From Pseudoruegeria sp. HB172150 (GTDB taxonomy: Bacteria; Pseudomonadota; Alphaproteobacteria; Rhodobacterales; Rhodobacteraceae), in the NCBI RefSeq assembly GCF_013184805.1, contig NZ_JAATNG010000003.1, positions 62,001 through 126,000 on the forward strand: a DNA stretch of 64,000 bases, in the 5' to 3' direction. The notes beneath the pieces are model-generated. The model did not search any database. It had not been told where the DNA came from and saw nothing but the letters and a program-made list of their open reading frames with translations. Every line of letters starts with the position of its first letter. Positions within the stretch are counted from its first letter, which is position 1. The position numbers were made by a program, and so were the translations under genes. Shown here one piece after another: positions 8,810 through 18,061 of the stretch.

Positions 8810-9441
8810 CCAAGGCAGCACGGAAAACCCGTAAGGCGCCCAGCAAACGCAAGGCGCGCCGGCGCAGCGGGCGCGGCGTCCTGTGGCTGTTGATCGCGAT
8901 GCTGACGGCCTCGGGCGCCGCCCGCCTGGCATCCGGAACCGGTCAGGTACTAGCAGAGGAAATAGCCAATCTCACATCCGAAGAGGGTCACGCGATGCCG
9001 GCATCCGACGATCTGGCCGAGTGCGAACCTGCACCTGATGTCGCAGCTCTTCTCGAAGCCTTCGCCCAGCGCGAGGCACGGTTGGTCGAACGGGAAACGG
9101 CACTGGCGGACCGCACGGCCGCATTGAACCTGGCCGAGCAGGAGATCGAGAAGAACCTGAGTGCTTTGGAAAAAGCCGAAGCGAACCTTGCTGAACTAGT
9201 GACGATTTCAGACCAGGCGGCCGAGGGCGACCTCGCCAGACTGACCGCGGTTTACGAGCAGATGAAACCCAAGGAAGCCGCCGCCCTGTTTGAGGAAATG
9301 GCGCCGGAATTCGCCGCAGGTTTTCTCGGTCGAATGCGGTCCGACGCGGCCGCCGCGATCATGGCCGGTCTGGAACCGGGCACCGCCAACACCGTCAGCG
9401 TCCTGCTTGCCGGGCGCAACGCGAATGCGCCTACAGAATAG
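8806..9441 (+). CDS. motE: MotE-like protein (MgtE-N-type domain), flagellar motility chaperone family
   Basis: A 211-residue protein with a very basic N-terminus, one membrane helix (near residues 24-45) and a long charged coiled coil (about 85-150). The C-terminal domain reads VYEQMKPKEAAALFEEMAPE then FLGRMRSDAAAAIMAGLEP, the MgtE intracellular N-terminal-domain pattern. Proteins of this design are annotated MotE; in Sinorhizobium meliloti MotE is a periplasmic chaperone for the motility protein MotC. It is coupled to the upstream DUF6468-like gene and is 87 bases before motA. No motC or motB is annotated in the window, but a large periplasmic protein lies just after motA. Confidence 0.72.
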   Translation: MTKAARKTRKAPSKRKARRRSGRGVLWLLIAMLTASGAARLASGTGQVLAEEIANLTSEEGHAMPASDDLAECEPAPDVAALLEAFAQREARLVERETALADRTAALNLAEQEIEKNLSALEKAEANLAELVTISDQAAEGDLARLTAVYEQMKPKEAAALFEEMAPEFAAGFLGRMRSDAAAAIMAGLEPGTANTVSVLLAGRNANAPTE

Positions 9442-9528
9442 CCCGCCGGATACGCGGCATTAACCTGGACAGGCCTAACTGACGGTAGCCCGAAGGCACC
9501 CGCAAAGCAGCAGGATAAGAGACTTCAG

Positions 9529-10398
9529 ATGATCGGCATAATCGGCATCGTGGTGATATTCATCATGGTCTTCGGCGGTTACATCCTCGCCGGCGGCAAG
9601 CTGGCCATCATCCTCAAATCGCTGCCTTTTGAAATGATGATGATCGGCGGCGCCGCAGTTGGTGCCTTCGCTATCTCCAACGACATGGGCGCGATCAAGC
9701 ACACGATGAAGGACATCGGAAAAGTGTTCAAAGGACCGCAATGGAAGCATTCCGACTACCGCGACCTGCTGTGCCTGCTATTCGAGCTGATCCGCCTCGC
9801 CCGGTCCAATGCCGTCGCGCTGGAAGAACATATTGAAGACCCGCCGAATTCCGGGATCTTCAGCCGCTATCCCAAGATTCTGAAGGACAAGGAAGCCATC
9901 GCATTGATCTGCGACACGCTTCGCTCCGCCTCGATGAATTACGACGACCCGCACCAGGTTGAGGAGGTGCTTGAAAAGCGGATGGAGGCGAACCTGCACC
10001 ACGCCATGCATTCCAGCCACGCGCTACAGACGGTTGCCGACGGACTACCAGCGCTCGGCATCGTTGCGGCGGTGCTTGGCGTGATCAAGACCATGGGGTC
10101 GATCGATCAGCCGCCCGAAGTCTTGGGCAAGCTAATCGGCGGTGCGCTTGTCGGCACTTTTCTGGGCGTGTTCTTGGCCTATGGGCTGGTCGGCCCCTTC
10201 GCCGCCAAGGTCAAGACCGTGGTCGAGGAGGACGCACATTTCTACCAGCTGATACGCGAGGTGCTGGTGGCGAACCTTTACAATCATGCAACGAACATCT
10301 GCATCGAAGTCGGGCGTCAGAATACGCCTAGCCATTGTCGGCCCAGCTTCTCCGACCTCGAAGAGGCGCTGAAGGCCGTCAAGCAGGACGCCGCCTGA
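9529..10398 (+). CDS. motA: Flagellar motor stator protein MotA
   Basis: MotA is the proton-channel stator subunit that drives FliG. This 289-residue protein has four membrane segments: IIGIVVIFIMVFGGYILAGG, the LPFEMMMIGGAAVGAFAISN pair, LPALGIVAAVLGVIKTMGSI and LIGGALVGTFLGVFLAYGLV. The cytoplasmic loop holds RLARSNAVALEEHIE, equivalent to the charged Arg/Glu region that contacts FliG, and the Pro in the third helix (DGLPALG) is present. The stop overlaps the next ATG by one base. MotB is absent from the window and probably lies upstream of flgE, outside it. A TTAACC half-site at 9460-9465 precedes the gene. Confidence 0.96.
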   Translation: MIGIIGIVVIFIMVFGGYILAGGKLAIILKSLPFEMMMIGGAAVGAFAISNDMGAIKHTMKDIGKVFKGPQWKHSDYRDLLCLLFELIRLARSNAVALEEHIEDPPNSGIFSRYPKILKDKEAIALICDTLRSASMNYDDPHQVEEVLEKRMEANLHHAMHSSHALQTVADGLPALGIVAAVLGVIKTMGSIDQPPEVLGKLIGGALVGTFLGVFLAYGLVGPFAAKVKTVVEEDAHFYQLIREVLVANLYNHATNICIEVGRQNTPSHCRPSFSDLEEALKAVKQDAA

Positions 10399-12863
10399 TG
10401 CGCTGGACGATTTGTATCCTCCTGTTGTTTCTCACCGCACCGGTTACGGCGCAAACTTATCGCGTTCAGTCCGGGGATCATCAGGGCTACACGCGGCTGG
10501 CGGTGCTCTACCGCGACATTCCCAACTGGAAATTCGGCCGCGTCCCGGGCGGGTACGAACTGCGGCCAGTTCTGCCGAACGCCACCTACAACCTCACCCG
10601 TGTCTTCGTCCCGATCAGTCGGAACCGCATCTCGGACATCGAGGCGCGGGACGACGGCCGACTGTTCCTTGCTGTCAGCTGCAACTGCCACGCGGAGCTG
10701 TTTGAAACCGCCGACGCCCTCGTCATCGACATTCGCGACGGCCGGCCCCCAGACGGCGCGCGGTTCGAGTCCGCTCTGCCGGAACCGGTGGAAGAAACCG
10801 ATACTGTGATGGAAAGAATGGCGGCGGCAGACGAAGCCAAGCCGCCATCGCCAGAGCCGCCGCGCCAGAACTTCATGCCGATTACAACCCGGCCGCTGCA
10901 TACGCCCTATGCCTGGCGGGACAGCCTCGCCCTCGACCTCGTTCCGCGCGAACGCGGATCCGTCGCATCACCGGCGACCGGAGAATTACCCGCGCCCGCG
11001 CCCGACAGCACATTGCAGGAGCGGCTGGCGGAGATGCAGGCGAACATTTTGTCCGAAATCAGCCGGGCAGCCGGTCAAGGCATGATCCAGGCAGACGAGG
11101 CGCAGATCGATGCCGCCCTCGACACGGCGCGCGGTCGACCTTATCCGAATCCGGAGGGAACTCCCCAAGCGAACGAAGCGACAGAACGACCGGAAGGGGC
11201 AGCACACCCTCCGGAGCCGATACCGCACCCGCCACCTGGGCCACAGGCGGACGAGCCGGAACCGATAACAACGCTCGGCACGCTCGAGGACAACGAACAC
11301 GTCAAGATAGAGACTGCAGTCGATCGTGGCCAGAGCGGGCCGATCCCCCTCCCACCGATGACTGAGAAAGGTGGCGAATGCATTTCCGACGCGCACCTCG
11401 ACATCGAAAACTGGGGCGAACCGTTGGAAAATGGCGCGGCGCTGGCCCCCTATCGTGGCCGGATCGTCGGTGAGTTCGACGAAGCCGACCCGAAAAGCAT
11501 CGCCGCGCTGGCACGCAACTACTTGTATCTCACCTTCGGGCTTGAGGCGCGCGTGCTGATCGAGGCTTTCGAAGACGACGTGGCAGATGCCGACATCTAC
11601 CTGACCATGGCCGAAATCATGGATGACGGCACCGTTGCGGGCGGCGGTGCCTTTGACGACCTGATGGCGTGCAAGAACCGCGCGGCATTATGGGCCGTCC
11701 TGTCTCAGTCCAAGGCCCGCCCGTCCGATCGGATCGCGACCGAGTCCGTGCTGTCCACCTTTTCCGAACTACCGCTCCACCTGCGCCGCCACCTGGGCCC
11801 ATCGCTGGTGGAACGGCTGCTTGAAAGCGGAGACGAGACAGCCGCCACCGCCGTTCGAAATGCAGTGGCCCGGGCGCTCGGCGATCACGGCGACGGATTT
11901 CAGATGATGGAGGCGGAGCTTGCGCTGGACACAGGCGAAGCAGAACAGGGCGCCGAACACCTGAGGAACATCGTGCGGGCCGACGGCCCAATGGCGCCGG
12001 ACGCACTGATCAAGCTGATCGACACCCAGGTCGATACCGGCCAACGCGTTTCCGCACAGCTGCGCGACAACGCTGCCGCCCTTGCGTTTTCCGTGCGCGG
12101 CTCACCCCTGGCAACGGATTTGAAACGCGTCGAAATTCGCGCGTTGGTCGGTTCCGGAGAGCTGGTACGGGCACAGGAGGAACTCCGTATGGCGCAGCCC
12201 GCGCTGCCGCCACAGACAGCGGTCGCGCTGCAACTTGAGATCCTGCAAATGGCAGCGGCGGAAGCATCGGACGCAATCCTACTGAATCTCACGCTCCCCG
12301 GCCCGGTCGAGCTAGACCAGACGGAGGAGGCAGACGCGGTGCGCAGGGCCATCGCGGATCGGTTGATTGCAATCGGCCTGACAGAAGCGGCACGCGCCCA
12401 GATGTCCCAGGACAGCACTATTCCGACAGTGGAAGACCGGCTGCTGTATGCGCGCGCCTATCTGGAAGAGCGGCGCCCGGATCTGGTGATCGGCTATCTC
12501 GCCGGACTGGAAAGCATCGAGGCCAAGGAAATGCGGGCCAAAGCGCTGGAAATGGCGAACGAATACACGCAGGCGGCGGAAACCTATACAGAGCTCGGGG
12601 ACGAGGCGGCGCGTGCCAGAGCGCTCTGGCGCAGCGAAGACTGGTCGGCCGCCTCCGAAATCGTGGAAGGTGTTGAAAAGGAGGCCGCCGCGCTTGCCGG
12701 TGGCACCTCCGCTCCGCTGAATATACCAGAACCACCGGGCGGCGAAACCGCCACCGAAGTACCCGGCGCACTCGCGCAATCGCGCGCCCTGCTGGACGAA
12801 AGCCGCGAGGCACGACGCATTCTCGAACGCCTTCTTGCCGGTTCGCCGCCGCCGGAGGGCTGA
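10398..12863 (+). CDS. Large periplasmic protein with N-terminal beta domain and TPR-like helical C-terminus, motA-coupled
   Basis: Function not firmly recognised. The chosen ATG (TGATG overlap with motA) gives 821 residues starting with a clear signal peptide (MRWTICILLLFLTAPVTAQ); the longer open frame upstream lies inside motA. Residues 20-130 are beta-rich and contain a CNC pair (VSCNCHAELF), loosely AMIN-like. Residues 150-340 are a low-complexity Pro/Glu/Ala linker. From about 370 onward, Ala/Leu-rich helices repeat in a TPR-like manner to residue 760, including AKALEMANEYTQAAETYTEL, followed by a Pro-rich tail. Immediate coupling to motA and the presence of motE upstream suggest a stator-associated periplasmic factor, possibly a functional counterpart of S. 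meliloti MotC. That is inference. Confidence 0.75.
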   Translation: MRWTICILLLFLTAPVTAQTYRVQSGDHQGYTRLAVLYRDIPNWKFGRVPGGYELRPVLPNATYNLTRVFVPISRNRISDIEARDDGRLFLAVSCNCHAELFETADALVIDIRDGRPPDGARFESALPEPVEETDTVMERMAAADEAKPPSPEPPRQNFMPITTRPLHTPYAWRDSLALDLVPRERGSVASPATGELPAPAPDSTLQERLAEMQANILSEISRAAGQGMIQADEAQIDAALDTARGRPYPNPEGTPQANEATERPEGAAHPPEPIPHPPPGPQADEPEPITTLGTLEDNEHVKIETAVDRGQSGPIPLPPMTEKGGECISDAHLDIENWGEPLENGAALAPYRGRIVGEFDEADPKSIAALARNYLYLTFGLEARVLIEAFEDDVADADIYLTMAEIMDDGTVAGGGAFDDLMACKNRAALWAVLSQSKARPSDRIATESVLSTFSELPLHLRRHLGPSLVERLLESGDETAATAVRNAVARALGDHGDGFQMMEAELALDTGEAEQGAEHLRNIVRADGPMAPDALIKLIDTQVDTGQRVSAQLRDNAAALAFSVRGSPLATDLKRVEIRALVGSGELVRAQEELRMAQPALPPQTAVALQLEILQMAAAEASDAILLNLTLPGPVELDQTEEADAVRRAIADRLIAIGLTEAARAQMSQDSTIPTVEDRLLYARAYLEERRPDLVIGYLAGLESIEAKEMRAKALEMANEYTQAAETYTELGDEAARARALWRSEDWSAASEIVEGVEKEAAALAGGTSAPLNIPEPPGGETATEVPGALAQSRALLDESREARRILERLLAGSPPPEG

Positions 12864-12908
12864 TTCCCGGCCCCCGCTTACGGTTTCTCAATGGACGGCG
12901 GCTAGACC

Positions 12909-13691
12909 ATGTCTCACCGAAAAATGTTCTTTCGACCGGTCGGCAGAATGCCCGCAAATACAGTACCATGGCACAGCAGGTTCCGCTCCACACGTGTCGC
13001 TCTCGCGGCGGTGACCTGCAGTGTTGTGCTGATGCTTTGTGCGTCCGGGCCGACAACTGCCGGCACTTCCCACGGCTTGCCGGATCTCTGCGAACGAGCC
13101 GCAGTCATCACCGCCCGGGAGTCCGGCGTTCCGCTGGATGTCCTGCGCGCCATCGCGCTGACGGAAACAGGCCGTCAGGAAAACGGAACGCTCCGCCCGT
13201 GGCCCTGGACCGTGAATATGGAGGGCAAGGGTGAGTGGTTCGACACACGCGCCGCGGCCCTGGCCTATGCCGACACGCATTTCCAGGCCGGCGCGCGCAG
13301 CTTCGATATCGGCTGCTTCCAGATCAACTACCGCTGGCATGGCCATGCCTTCGTCTCCATCGACGCGATGTTCGACCCTTTGGCAAACGCGCGCTACGCC
13401 GCGGATTTCCTGGCCCGGCTTTACAGTGAAACCGGGGACTGGAGCCTTGCCGCCGGCGCGTACCACTCGCGCACACCGGTGCATGCGGAAAGCTACCGGC
13501 GGCGGTTCGACCGCCTGCGCGCATCGCTGCAAATGGTCCCGCCAACTGTTGCCACCACCCCGCCGTCAGTGCCGGAACCGCCTGTGAACACCTATCCGCT
13601 GCTCCTCTCCGAGGCCGCGCAGGGGCAGCTCGGCTCGCTGGTCCCGCTGCGTGGCGGGACCGCCATCGCCGGCCTCTTCGGGCAGGAGTGA
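12909..13691 (+). CDS. Lytic transglycosylase (SLT domain), probable flagellum-associated
   Basis: A 260-residue exported protein with a hydrophobic signal segment near residues 29-50. The SLT-type muramidase fold follows: the helix VPLDVLRAIALTETGRQENG holds the catalytic Glu, then SFDIGCFQINYRWHG (the G-x-FQI motif) and SLAAGAYHSR near the end. Such enzymes cut glycan strands so that the rod can cross the peptidoglycan. FlgJ in this cluster (28040-28330) has only the rod-binding domain and lacks a muramidase, so this protein is a good candidate for the separate enzyme, like SltF of Rhodobacter sphaeroides. The start is uncertain; the ATG at 12948 is an alternative. flhA begins five bases downstream. 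Confidence 0.85.
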   Translation: MSHRKMFFRPVGRMPANTVPWHSRFRSTRVALAAVTCSVVLMLCASGPTTAGTSHGLPDLCERAAVITARESGVPLDVLRAIALTETGRQENGTLRPWPWTVNMEGKGEWFDTRAAALAYADTHFQAGARSFDIGCFQINYRWHGHAFVSIDAMFDPLANARYAADFLARLYSETGDWSLAAGAYHSRTPVHAESYRRRFDRLRASLQMVPPTVATTPPSVPEPPVNTYPLLLSEAAQGQLGSLVPLRGGTAIAGLFGQE

Positions 13692-13695
13692 CCGG

Positions 13696-15783
13696 ATGGA
13701 CTTGAAACTGTCCGCATTGTTCCAGCCGACGATCCTGCTGGCGCTGGCCCTGATGGCGATCATCGTAATGATGATCCTGCCTATGCCGGCCTGGGTACTG
13801 GATGTCGGCCTAGCCGCATCCTTCGCGCTGGCGATCCTGATCTTTACCGTCACCCTGTTCATCGAGCGGCCGCTGGATTTCTCGGTCTTTCCAACCGTGT
13901 TGCTTGCCTCGCTCATGCTGCGCCTGTCGCTCAATGTCTCCTCGACGAAACTGATCATCGGCCAGGGTCACACCGGCACCCAGGCCGCCGGAAACGTGAT
14001 CGAGGGCTTCGCCATGTTCGTCATGGGCGGCTCGGTCTTTCTCGGGCTCGTCGTCTTTGGCGTACTGCTCATCGTCAACTTCATCGTCATTACCAAGGGC
14101 GCCGCGCGTATGGCCGAGGTCGGCGCGCGCTTTGCGCTCGACGGGATGCCGGGTAAGCAACTGGCAATCGACAGCGATATGTCCGCCGGCGCAATCAACC
14201 ATTCCGAGGCAAAGGCGCGGCGTGAACGAGAACAGCAGGAGACGACCTTCTTCGGCTCGCTCGACGGCGCTTCTAAATTCGTCAAGGGTGACGCCATCGC
14301 AGGTTTGCTGATCACCTTGCTGAACCTGGTCATGGGGCTGATCATTGGCACGGCGCTTCACGGTATGCCGCTAAGCCAGGCCTTCGAGACCTATGCCATC
14401 CTGACGGTCGGCGACGGGCTGGTCAGCCAGATCCCCGCCGTGATCATCTCCATCGCCTCCGCGCTCCTGCTGGCGCGCGGCGGTTTGGCAGGATCTACGG
14501 ACCTGGCCCTGTTCAGCCAGATCGGTCGCTATCCCGCCGCCCTGATGACCGTAGCAGTTCTGATGGTGCTCTTCGCGCTGGTTCCCGGCCTGCCCTTCGT
14601 CCCCTTCGTCATCGGTGCAGTGGTTCTGGGTGCCGGCGCGCTCCACGGCCAGCGAGTGGCCCGGCAACGGGCGGAACAGGAAAGCGATGACACCCCGGCA
14701 CAGGAAAGCGAACCGCGCGCCGCCTCGCTGGGAGACATGCTGGACCTGGACGATATTCATGTTGAATTCGCGCCAGACCTAGTGACCATGGTACTCGATC
14801 CGGGCACCGGCCTCGATGCGCGGATCGCGAATATGCGGATGCATGTCGCCACGGTGTACGGGCTGATCCTGCCAGAAATCCGGCTGACCGACGAGGCGTC
14901 CTTGCCGCCCGGTGGATATGTCATCAGGATACAGGGTGTCGAGCAGGCACGGGACCGGCTGATGCCCGACAAGGTGCTGGCGATCGTGGCGGCAGAGCCG
15001 GAGGATCTTCCACCCGGCGACGATGTCAAGGAACCTGTCTATGGCGCGCCGGCGCGCTGGATCGGCACCGCTCAGCAGGAACGGGCGGCCCTTGCCGGTA
15101 CCACCATCGTGACCCCGACCGAGGTGTTGGCCACCCATCTTCTGGAAGTGATGAAACGCAACTTCGCGCGGCTTCTCGGTCTCAAGGCCCTGCGACGGCT
15201 GCTCGATGAATTCGCCAACCTGAGCGACCCGAAGCGTGCCGACGCGAACCGGCGCCTGCTGGACGAGATGATCCCCGACCGGGTGCCGGTCGACCTGCTA
15301 CTGACCGTGCTGCGGCTACTACTGGAAGAAAGGGTGTCGATCCGCAACATGCCGCTGATCCTCGAAAGTATCGCCGAGGCGCGCGGCGCACATGCCACGC
15401 CAGAGACGATCTGCGAGCATGTGCGGCAGCGCCTCGGCTTCCAGTTGATCGCCGAGATTAAACGTCCGGATGGCACGTTGCCCCTGGTGCAGCTGGCCCC
15501 GGAATGGGAGGAACATTTTTCCAACCACCAGCTCGACGGTGATTTCGGGCAGCAGGATGTGGCGCTGCCGCCTGAGGATTTCAACCGCCTCGCCAACGCC
15601 GTGGCCGACCGGCTGGCCAAGGCGGGTGAAACCGGGATCTACCCCGCGCTGGTCACCTCCCGGCGGCGCAGACGATTCCTGCGCACCGTTCTCTCGGCCA
15701 AGGGTATCATGAATCCGGTCTTCTCTTTCGAGGAGATCGGGACCGATGCACGCCCAGCCCTGGTCGGCATGGTGCCGGCATGA
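13696..15783 (+). CDS. flhA: Flagellar type III export gate protein FlhA
   Basis: A 695-residue protein, normal for FlhA. The N-terminal half carries about eight membrane helices (from LFQPTILLALALMAIIVMMI to PAALMTVAVLMVLFALVPGL). The FHIPEP signature region RFALDGMPGKQLAIDSDM lies between them. The soluble C-terminal half binds chaperone-substrate complexes and the export ATPase. The frame is open 45 bases further upstream to a GTG, but that extension lies inside the transglycosylase gene; the ATG at 13696, five bases after that gene's stop and preceded by GACCGG, fits better. Its last four bases overlap the fliR start. Confidence 0.97.
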   Translation: MDLKLSALFQPTILLALALMAIIVMMILPMPAWVLDVGLAASFALAILIFTVTLFIERPLDFSVFPTVLLASLMLRLSLNVSSTKLIIGQGHTGTQAAGNVIEGFAMFVMGGSVFLGLVVFGVLLIVNFIVITKGAARMAEVGARFALDGMPGKQLAIDSDMSAGAINHSEAKARREREQQETTFFGSLDGASKFVKGDAIAGLLITLLNLVMGLIIGTALHGMPLSQAFETYAILTVGDGLVSQIPAVIISIASALLLARGGLAGSTDLALFSQIGRYPAALMTVAVLMVLFALVPGLPFVPFVIGAVVLGAGALHGQRVARQRAEQESDDTPAQESEPRAASLGDMLDLDDIHVEFAPDLVTMVLDPGTGLDARIANMRMHVATVYGLILPEIRLTDEASLPPGGYVIRIQGVEQARDRLMPDKVLAIVAAEPEDLPPGDDVKEPVYGAPARWIGTAQQERAALAGTTIVTPTEVLATHLLEVMKRNFARLLGLKALRRLLDEFANLSDPKRADANRRLLDEMIPDRVPVDLLLTVLRLLLEERVSIRNMPLILESIAEARGAHATPETICEHVRQRLGFQLIAEIKRPDGTLPLVQLAPEWEEHFSNHQLDGDFGQQDVALPPEDFNRLANAVADRLAKAGETGIYPALVTSRRRRRFLRTVLSAKGIMNPVFSFEEIGTDARPALVGMVPA

Positions 15784-16559
15784 CTGCGATCCTCGCCGAT
15801 CTGCTGGACGCTGGCCGCACTGGCATCGCCGTCGGATTGGTCGTATTCCTTCGGATCGGTGCGGTCATGGCCCTGTTGCCCGCCTTTTCCGAACGCTCGG
15901 TGCCGGAACGGGTACGGCTGGTGCTGACCCTCGCCTTCACATTGATCGTGGCGCCCGCCGTGACATCCCCGGTCCTCGAGGTCCTGACCGACGGCACCGG
16001 AATGCTACAGATCCTTCTGTCCGAAGTGGTTATCGGCCTCGCTTTCGGTCTGCTCCTCCGGATGTTCGTCATCGTTCTGCAGACGGCAGGGTCCATCGCC
16101 GCGCAGTCCACTTCGCTATCGCAGATCCTCGGCTCGGCCGGGGTCGAGCCTCTGCCGGCGATGGGCCACCTGATGGTGATATCCGGCCTGGCACTGGCAG
16201 TTATGGCCGGGTTGCACCTGCGTGTGGCGGAAATGCTGATCGGTTCCTATCAGGTCTTCCCGCCCGGCCGCTTCCCGGCACCGGATCTGTTGTCTGCCTG
16301 GGGGGCGGAGCGCGTGGCTCAGGCATTCCGCATGGCCTTTGCCCTGGCCGCACCCTTCGTTATCGCGTCACTGATCTACAACGTAGCGCTCGGTGTCATC
16401 AACAAGGCGATGCCGCAGCTGATGGTCGCATTCGTCGGCGCCCCAGCGATCACCGCGGGCGGGCTGATCCTGCTCTTCCTGACGCTACCACTAATACTGA
16501 AGGTCTGGAGCGACGGCTTTTTCGGCTTCCTCGCCGACCCTTATGGCGGCACGCCATGA
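15780..16559 (+). CDS. fliR: Flagellar type III export gate protein FliR
   Basis: A 259-residue, highly hydrophobic protein with six or so membrane helices. It starts with a typical FliR N-terminus (ILADLLDAGRTGIAVGLVVF, then LRIGAVMALLPAFSERSVPE) and contains the QTAGSIAAQSTSLSQILG segment. It ends with ILLFLTLPLILKVWSDGF. FliR joins FliP and FliQ in the export gate core. It overlaps flhA by four bases upstream and flhB by four bases downstream (ATGA), a tightly coupled flhA-fliR-flhB unit. Confidence 0.96.
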   Translation: MTAILADLLDAGRTGIAVGLVVFLRIGAVMALLPAFSERSVPERVRLVLTLAFTLIVAPAVTSPVLEVLTDGTGMLQILLSEVVIGLAFGLLLRMFVIVLQTAGSIAAQSTSLSQILGSAGVEPLPAMGHLMVISGLALAVMAGLHLRVAEMLIGSYQVFPPGRFPAPDLLSAWGAERVAQAFRMAFALAAPFVIASLIYNVALGVINKAMPQLMVAFVGAPAITAGGLILLFLTLPLILKVWSDGFFGFLADPYGGTP

Positions 16560-17647
16560 GCGAGAACCCGGACGAAAGCGGCGAGAAATCCCACGACCCG
16601 ACGCAAAAGAAACTTGAGGATGCGCGCCGCAAGGGCGAGTTCCCGAAATCCGCCGACCTCACGACCGCGGCCGCATATGGCGGCTTGCTGATGGTGTTGA
16701 TCGCCTTCGGCTCTACCAGCATGGCCACCGTCGGATCGTCCCTGGCGGACCTGATCGGTCGCTCCGACAGCCTGTCGCTCGTCTGGTTCGCCGATGGTGG
16801 CACACCCCTGACCCTCGACCTGATCGGCGTTCTGTCCGGACCCGTTGCTATCTGGCTGGGCCTGCCGGCCCTTGCGGCGCTCCTGGCCATCGTATCGCAG
16901 CGCGCCATCGTCCTTGCACCCGAAAAGCTGAAGCCAAAGCTCAACCGCATTTCGATCCTATCGAATGCCAAGAACAAGTTCGGCCGCGGCGGACTGTTCG
17001 AGTTCGCCAAAAGCGCGGTGAAACTCACGATCTACTCGGCATTGCTGGGTATCTACCTCTATCGCCAGCTGCCGCAGATCGTTACGGCAGCTCAGCTGAG
17101 CACAGCGTCGGCCCTCGCCACGCTGGGGCAACTGGCTATAGGTTTCCTGGCCATCGTTCTGGCGATCGCCGCGTCAATCGGCTTTGTCGACCTGCTCTGG
17201 CAGCATCAGGAACACATCCGCAAGCACCGCATGTCGCGCAAGGAACTGACGGACGAGACCAAACAGACCGAGGGCGACCCGCATATGAAGCAGCAGCGGC
17301 GCCAAAGGGCGATGGACATCGCCATGAACAGGATGCTGCGGGACGTGCCCGGCGCAGACGTGGTACTGGTGAACCCCGAACACTACGCGGTCGCCCTGAC
17401 CTGGAACCGGAAGCCAGGCTCGGCCCCGGTCTGCGTCGCCAAGGGGATTGACGAGATCGCCGCTCGCATTCGCGAGATTGCGGCAGAGGCGGCGGTCCCG
17501 ATTCATCGCGATCCGGACACCGCGCGCGCTCTTTATGCGACAGTCGAGCTGGGCGAGGAAGTCCAGCCGGAACATTACCAGGCCGTCGCCGCAGCGATCC
17601 GCTTTGCCGAAGCGATGCGCGCACGGGCACGGAGGGGCCTTGGGTGA
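16556..17647 (+). CDS. flhB: Flagellar export specificity switch protein FlhB, with NPEH cleavage motif
   Basis: A 363-residue protein. It starts with the FlhB motif DPTQKKLEDARRKGEFPKSA, has four membrane helices and a cytoplasmic domain that normally self-cleaves at Asn-Pro of NPTH to switch export from hook to filament substrates. Here residues 273-276 read N-P-E-H followed by YAVALTW, so Thr is replaced by Glu while Asn, Pro and His remain. RHIDP-type residues are also kept (PIHRDPDTARALYATVELGE). The ATG at 16556 overlaps the fliR stop; longer in-frame starts fall inside fliR. The next gene overlaps its stop by four bases. Confidence 0.96.
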   Translation: MSENPDESGEKSHDPTQKKLEDARRKGEFPKSADLTTAAAYGGLLMVLIAFGSTSMATVGSSLADLIGRSDSLSLVWFADGGTPLTLDLIGVLSGPVAIWLGLPALAALLAIVSQRAIVLAPEKLKPKLNRISILSNAKNKFGRGGLFEFAKSAVKLTIYSALLGIYLYRQLPQIVTAAQLSTASALATLGQLAIGFLAIVLAIAASIGFVDLLWQHQEHIRKHRMSRKELTDETKQTEGDPHMKQQRRQRAMDIAMNRMLRDVPGADVVLVNPEHYAVALTWNRKPGSAPVCVAKGIDEIAARIREIAAEAAVPIHRDPDTARALYATVELGEEVQPEHYQAVAAAIRFAEAMRARARRGLG

Positions 17648-17985
17648 ACGACGGGCTCAAAACACTCGCCCGGCTGGCCGGGCTGATCCGTGACCGCGAG
17701 CTTACCCGTCTCAACAAGTTGTCCGAGCAGCGGCGCAAGGCCGAGTCAGAACTTTCCGTCAGTCGGGAAGCCCGCATGCGCGCCCTAAGCCAGGCAGCGC
17801 CGGACCCAGCGCATATCGCAGGAAGCGTCGAAGACTGGCTAAGGCTTAACGCGGCAGAAACTGGGCGGTTATCGCGGGCGGTATCCCAGGCCGCAGCGCA
17901 GGCAGAAGGCCAAGGCGTCGTGGCAAGGCGCGCCTTTGGACGTGCCGATGCGCTGGAGCGGCTGGCCCGGCGGAAGGGCAGGTAA
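17644..17985 (+). CDS. Small coiled-coil protein downstream of flhB (FliJ-like size and position)
   Basis: A 113-residue protein translated from a GTG that overlaps the flhB stop (GTGA). It is almost entirely helical, basic and hydrophilic, with heptad-like stretches such as LNKLSEQRRKAESELSVSRE, and has no signal peptide or membrane helix. FliJ, the small coiled-coil stalk protein of the export ATPase, is not otherwise found in this window. Its size, composition and coupling to an export-gate gene make a FliJ-like or export-chaperone role plausible. I do not see a diagnostic FliJ motif, so this remains an inference. Confidence 0.65.
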   Translation: MNDGLKTLARLAGLIRDRELTRLNKLSEQRRKAESELSVSREARMRALSQAAPDPAHIAGSVEDWLRLNAAETGRLSRAVSQAAAQAEGQGVVARRAFGRADALERLARRKGR

Positions 17986-18061
17986 GCTGCGCCACTATTT
18001 AAATCGCGAAAGCGGCGACAGGCGCGCGCCGCAACCTCTCTAAGGCTGCGACCCGATGCGC

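Noticed and set aside
18012-18032. GCGGCG...CGCCGC inverted repeat between the flhB-downstream gene and the second fliL-like gene
   Set aside because: Only six base pairs with a nine-base loop and no T-run; too weak to call a terminator.
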